Assembly: GCF_013415325.1 (NCBI RefSeq)
Contig: NZ_JACBYE010000001.1
Span: forward strand, 124,001-188,000
Source: Sanguibacter inulinus
Lineage (GTDB): Bacteria > Actinomycetota > Actinomycetes > Actinomycetales > Cellulomonadaceae
Length of the DNA stretch: 64,000 nucleotides
Direction: 5' to 3'
Of this stretch, positions 61,814-64,000 are shown one piece after another (position 1 is the first letter of the stretch; every line of letters starts with the position of its first letter). Below the pieces are notes generated by a model. It saw nothing but the letters and a program-made list of their open reading frames with translations. It searched no databases and was not told where the DNA came from. The translations under genes were made by a program, and so were the position numbers.

Positions 61814-61842
61814 GGCGGCTCCGCCTACGAGAGGACCCCTCC

Positions 61843-62466
61843 ATGCCCCTGTACACGCTGCCCGACCTCGCCTACGACTACTCCGCGCTCGAGCCCGCCA
61901 TCAGCGGCCGGATCATGGAGCTGCACCACAGCAAGCACCACCAGGCCTACGTCACCGGTGCGAACACCGCCCTCGAGCAGCTCGCCGAGGCGCGCGCGAC
62001 GGGGAACCTCGGGAACGTCAACAAGCTCGAGAAGGACCTGGCCTTCAACCTCGGCGGCCACGTCAACCACTCGATCTTCTGGACCAACCTCGCACCCGGT
62101 GCCGACGGCGGTCCCGAGGGTGACCTCGCGACGACGATCGACGAGGAGTTCGGCTCCCTCGAGGCCTTCAAGGCGCACTTCACGGCTGTCGCCCTCGGTG
62201 TCCAGGGCTCGGGCTGGTCTGTCCTGGCGTGGGACGCCCTCGGGTCCAGGCCGATCATCGTCCAGCTGTACGACCAGCAGGGCAACCTGCCCGCAGGCGT
62301 CGTCCCGCTGCTGATGCTCGACGTGTGGGAGCACGCGTACTACCTCGACTACCAGAACGTGCGCGCCGACTACGTGGCAGCCTTCTGGACGATCGTCGAC
62401 TGGTCGGACGTCGCTGCGCGCCTGGTGCGCGCCCGTGCTGCGGGGACGCTCCTGCTGCCCGCCTGA
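61843..62466 (+). CDS. sodA: Superoxide dismutase (Mn/Fe type)
   Basis: A 207-residue cytoplasmic Mn/Fe superoxide dismutase. Metal ligands are His28 (ELHHSKHHQAY), His76 (GGHVNHSIFW), Asp160 and His164 (LMLDVWEHAYYLDY). GAGAGGA precedes the ATG. Manganese or iron preference is uncertain. It is divergent from the ferredoxin reductase gene and shares its SoxR-type promoter pattern, so both probably respond to redox-active compounds. Confidence 0.95.
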   Translation: MPLYTLPDLAYDYSALEPAISGRIMELHHSKHHQAYVTGANTALEQLAEARATGNLGNVNKLEKDLAFNLGGHVNHSIFWTNLAPGADGGPEGDLATTIDEEFGSLEAFKAHFTAVALGVQGSGWSVLAWDALGSRPIIVQLYDQQGNLPAGVVPLLMLDVWEHAYYLDYQNVRADYVAAFWTIVDWSDVAARLVRARAAGTLLLPA

Positions 62467-62519
62467 CCCTGGTGTGACGAGGGGTGTGCGGGTGGCTGCG
62501 CGGAGCCGAGAGCGTCGCG

Positions 62520-62542
62520 GCGCGCAGGTCCGGCCTGCGCGC
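62520..62542. terminator. Terminator hairpin after sodA
   Basis: GCGCGCAGG/CCTGCGCGC, nine pairs with a 5-base loop, between sodA and the converging DivIVA-like gene. Imperfect GGACnTGGCGCCGC repeats follow at 62554-62590. Confidence 0.6.
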
Positions 62543-62598
62543 TGACGGCGCGAGGACCTGGCGCCGCGGCAAGGACGTGGCGCCGCCGTGAGGACGTG

Positions 62599-62919
62599 TC
62601 AGCGCGCGACGGTCTCCCAGCGGACGAGCGCGCTGTCGACCTGGTCCAGCAGGTCGTCGACCTCTTCCATGGCGTAACCCTCGCGCCAGCGGGTGGTCGG
62701 GAACGTCACCGTGCGCACCTCTGCGGCGGTCAGCAGACCGCCGGTCCCCGACGTCTTCGTCAGGCTGATCGCCGCAGCGGTGCCGCCCGTCTCGTAGTGG
62801 TCGAGCGTGGCGCGGCACCTGTCGAGGAAGTCGTCGACCTCGTCGACCGAGTAGCCCGGGCGCAACCTGGTCGGGTGGAACCGCGACTCGAGCACATCGT
62901 GTGACGTCGTCATGGCCAT
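62599..62919 (-). CDS. DivIVA-domain-containing small protein
   Basis: A 106-residue protein containing two copies of the DivIVA lipid-binding N-terminal pattern: FHPTRLRPGYSVDEVDDFLD and FPTTRWREGYAMEEVDDLLD. The long coiled coil of true DivIVA/Wag31 is absent. Probably membrane-curvature or pole-associated by homology; not the essential polar-growth DivIVA. Two ATGs two codons apart are possible. Confidence 0.8.
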   Translation of the reverse strand: MAMTTSHDVLESRFHPTRLRPGYSVDEVDDFLDRCRATLDHYETGGTAAAISLTKTSGTGGLLTAAEVRTVTFPTTRWREGYAMEEVDDLLDQVDSALVRWETVAR

Positions 62920-62984
62920 ACGGTAGTCATCCCCGTGGTGAGACGCTCGCCGGACCTGGCCCGTCGGCGAGATATCCTCCCTCC

Positions 62985-63059
62985 ATGGATCCCATGAGCA
63001 GCTACGGGTGCGCGCCTCGCAGAGGACCGTCCGTCGAGCGTCGTCGCACGTCTGCCTGA
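62985..63059 (+). other. 24-codon leader frame upstream of the EamA gene
   Basis: TATCCT at 62973-62978 ends six bases before an ATG opening a 24-residue Arg-rich frame (MDPMSSYGCAPRRGPSVE...), 85 bp ahead of the exporter. It may be a leaderless upstream ORF in a 160-nt leader. No alternative hairpins were found, so regulation is only a possibility. Confidence 0.25.
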
Positions 63060-63144
63060 CCTGGCACCACGCCTGGTCGGACAGCGTCTCCGCTGACCAC
63101 CGCTCCTCGCCGGCCGCGCCGGCACGCTCACCTCTGGACCACTC

Positions 63145-64000
63145 ATGACACTCGCTCGTCCTCTTCGTGCTGCCCACCCGCACCTCGCACCGCTCCTCGG
63201 CGGTCTCTTCGTGCTGGTCGGGTCGCTCAGCATCCAGCTCTCGGCGGCCGTCGCCTCCGACCTCTTCGACACCGTCGGGACCCTCGGGGTCAGCGGGCTG
63301 CGGATGGCTGTCGCCGCCGTCGTGCTGCTCGTCCTCGTCCGCCCCTCGGTCCGCGGTCGGTCGCGGCGCGCCTGGACCGGGATCGTCCTCTACGGCGTCG
63401 CGATGGCCGCGATGAACGTGCTCTTCTACAACGCCGTCGCGCACCTGCCGCTCGGCATCGCGGTGACGCTCGAGTTCCTCGGGCCGCTGACCGTCGCGGC
63501 CGTGGCGACCACCCGGCGGCGTGAGCTGCTGCTCCCGGCTCTCACCCTCGTCGGCGTGCTGCTGGTGAGCAGCCCCGGCGGCGGGCTCACGCTGCTCGGT
63601 CTGGTCTTCGGCCTCGGGGCGGCGGTCGCCTTCGGCGGGTACACGGTGCTCGCCGGGCGGGTCGGCGGCGACACCGACGGGCTGGACGGGCTCGCGCTGT
63701 CGGTCCTGGTCGGCGCGGTCCTGCTCTCGCCGTTCTCGGTGCACGCCGCCCCGCGGGTCGACGGCGGGGGATGGGGTGTCCTCGCGGTCTCGGCGGTCCT
63801 CGGGGTGGTCGTGGCCTTCAGCCTCGACTTCCTCGCCGTCCGGATCACCTCGGTGCGGGTGGTCGGCACCCTCTTCGCGGTCGACCCGGTGATGGGTGCG
63901 CTGGTCGGCGCCGTCGCGCTCGGTCAGACGCTGACCGCAGGGGTCGTCCTCGGGATCGTGCTCGTCGTGGGGTCGGGGGCCGCGGTCATCTGGCTGGCCG
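63145..64000 (+). CDS. EamA-family exporter, RhtA-like (3' end cut by window)
   Basis: The 285 visible residues form about ten hydrophobic helices in two EamA halves. RhtA-type marks are GVSGLRMAVAAVVLLVL, FYNAVAHLPLGIAVTLEFLG and FLAVRITSVRVVGTLFAVDP. RhtA exports threonine and homoserine; the substrate here is inferred only from similarity. Probably only the last few residues are missing. Confidence 0.85.
   Translation, partial: MTLARPLRAAHPHLAPLLGGLFVLVGSLSIQLSAAVASDLFDTVGTLGVSGLRMAVAAVVLLVLVRPSVRGRSRRAWTGIVLYGVAMAAMNVLFYNAVAHLPLGIAVTLEFLGPLTVAAVATTRRRELLLPALTLVGVLLVSSPGGGLTLLGLVFGLGAAVAFGGYTVLAGRVGGDTDGLDGLALSVLVGAVLLSPFSVHAAPRVDGGGWGVLAVSAVLGVVVAFSLDFLAVRITSVRVVGTLFAVDPVMGALVGAVALGQTLTAGVVLGIVLVVGSGAAVIWLA

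Overview
The window is 64 kb of very high-GC DNA with dense gene packing, frequent 4-bp start/stop overlaps, many GTG starts and several transcripts that look leaderless. The gene content (GlnR-type nitrogen operator, actinobacterial HrpA, WYL and TetR regulators, LPxTG surface protein, MetPS-type transporter with small subunit, DivIVA-like protein) points to an actinobacterium of the order Micrococcales. A Sanguibacter/Cellulomonas-like organism is my best guess; this is inferred from gene style, not from a marker gene. I saw no rRNA, tRNA, CRISPR array, integrase or transposase.

Layout. 1-3.7 kb: assimilatory nitrite reduction (nirB, cut by the left edge, divergent from nirD and a sirohydrochlorin chelatase that would supply siroheme), with a well-spaced GlnR-type operator between. 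3.8-17.3 kb: ordinary chromosomal genes (amidohydrolase, acetyltransferases, esterases, two TetR regulators each with palindromic candidate operators, an MFS drug exporter, a WYL regulator). 17.3-19.7 kb: a lipoprotein gene, then an Abi_2/HEPN abortive-infection gene preceded by a compact hairpin-terminator RNA. This module is bracketed by a 70-bp duplication of the lipoprotein gene's 3' end, and the neighbouring hrpA also has a duplicated 3' end. 19.7-25.4 kb: hrpA and small membrane proteins. 25.4-31.8 kb: a complete ribose operon rbsR-A-C-B-K-D with a LacI-type operator. 31.8-37.4 kb: DUF1990, YbaK, a coiled-coil lipoprotein, a roadblock/GTPase/roadblock operon and an ABC-F protein.

37.4-46.6 kb is the most unusual region and has visibly lower GC than its flanks. 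It holds three homologous ECF-like sigma factors around a 1,463-residue secreted, LPxTG-anchored surface protein with a lectin-like head and eight exact-length 118-residue repeats. The sigma factor just downstream of that protein is a single polypeptide: sigma domains, HxxxCxxC zinc motif, a membrane helix, then an extracellular copy of the same repeat domain found in the surface protein and a degenerate sorting-signal-like tail. This looks like a self-contained envelope-sensing and surface-display system.

46.6-64 kb: SHOCT membrane protein, DeoR regulator divergent from a Nudix hydrolase, an acetylxylan-esterase-like protein, a STAS protein, sbcDC, a maltokinase-cap-like protein, a (CCGAG)15 microsatellite upstream of an NSS transporter with its small subunit, a methyltransferase, a ferritin-like/VIT1 fusion, and an oxidative-stress pair. 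In that pair a ferredoxin-NADP reductase and superoxide dismutase are divergently transcribed from two matching MerR/SoxR-type 19-bp-spacer promoters. A DivIVA-like protein and an EamA exporter (cut by the right edge) close the window.
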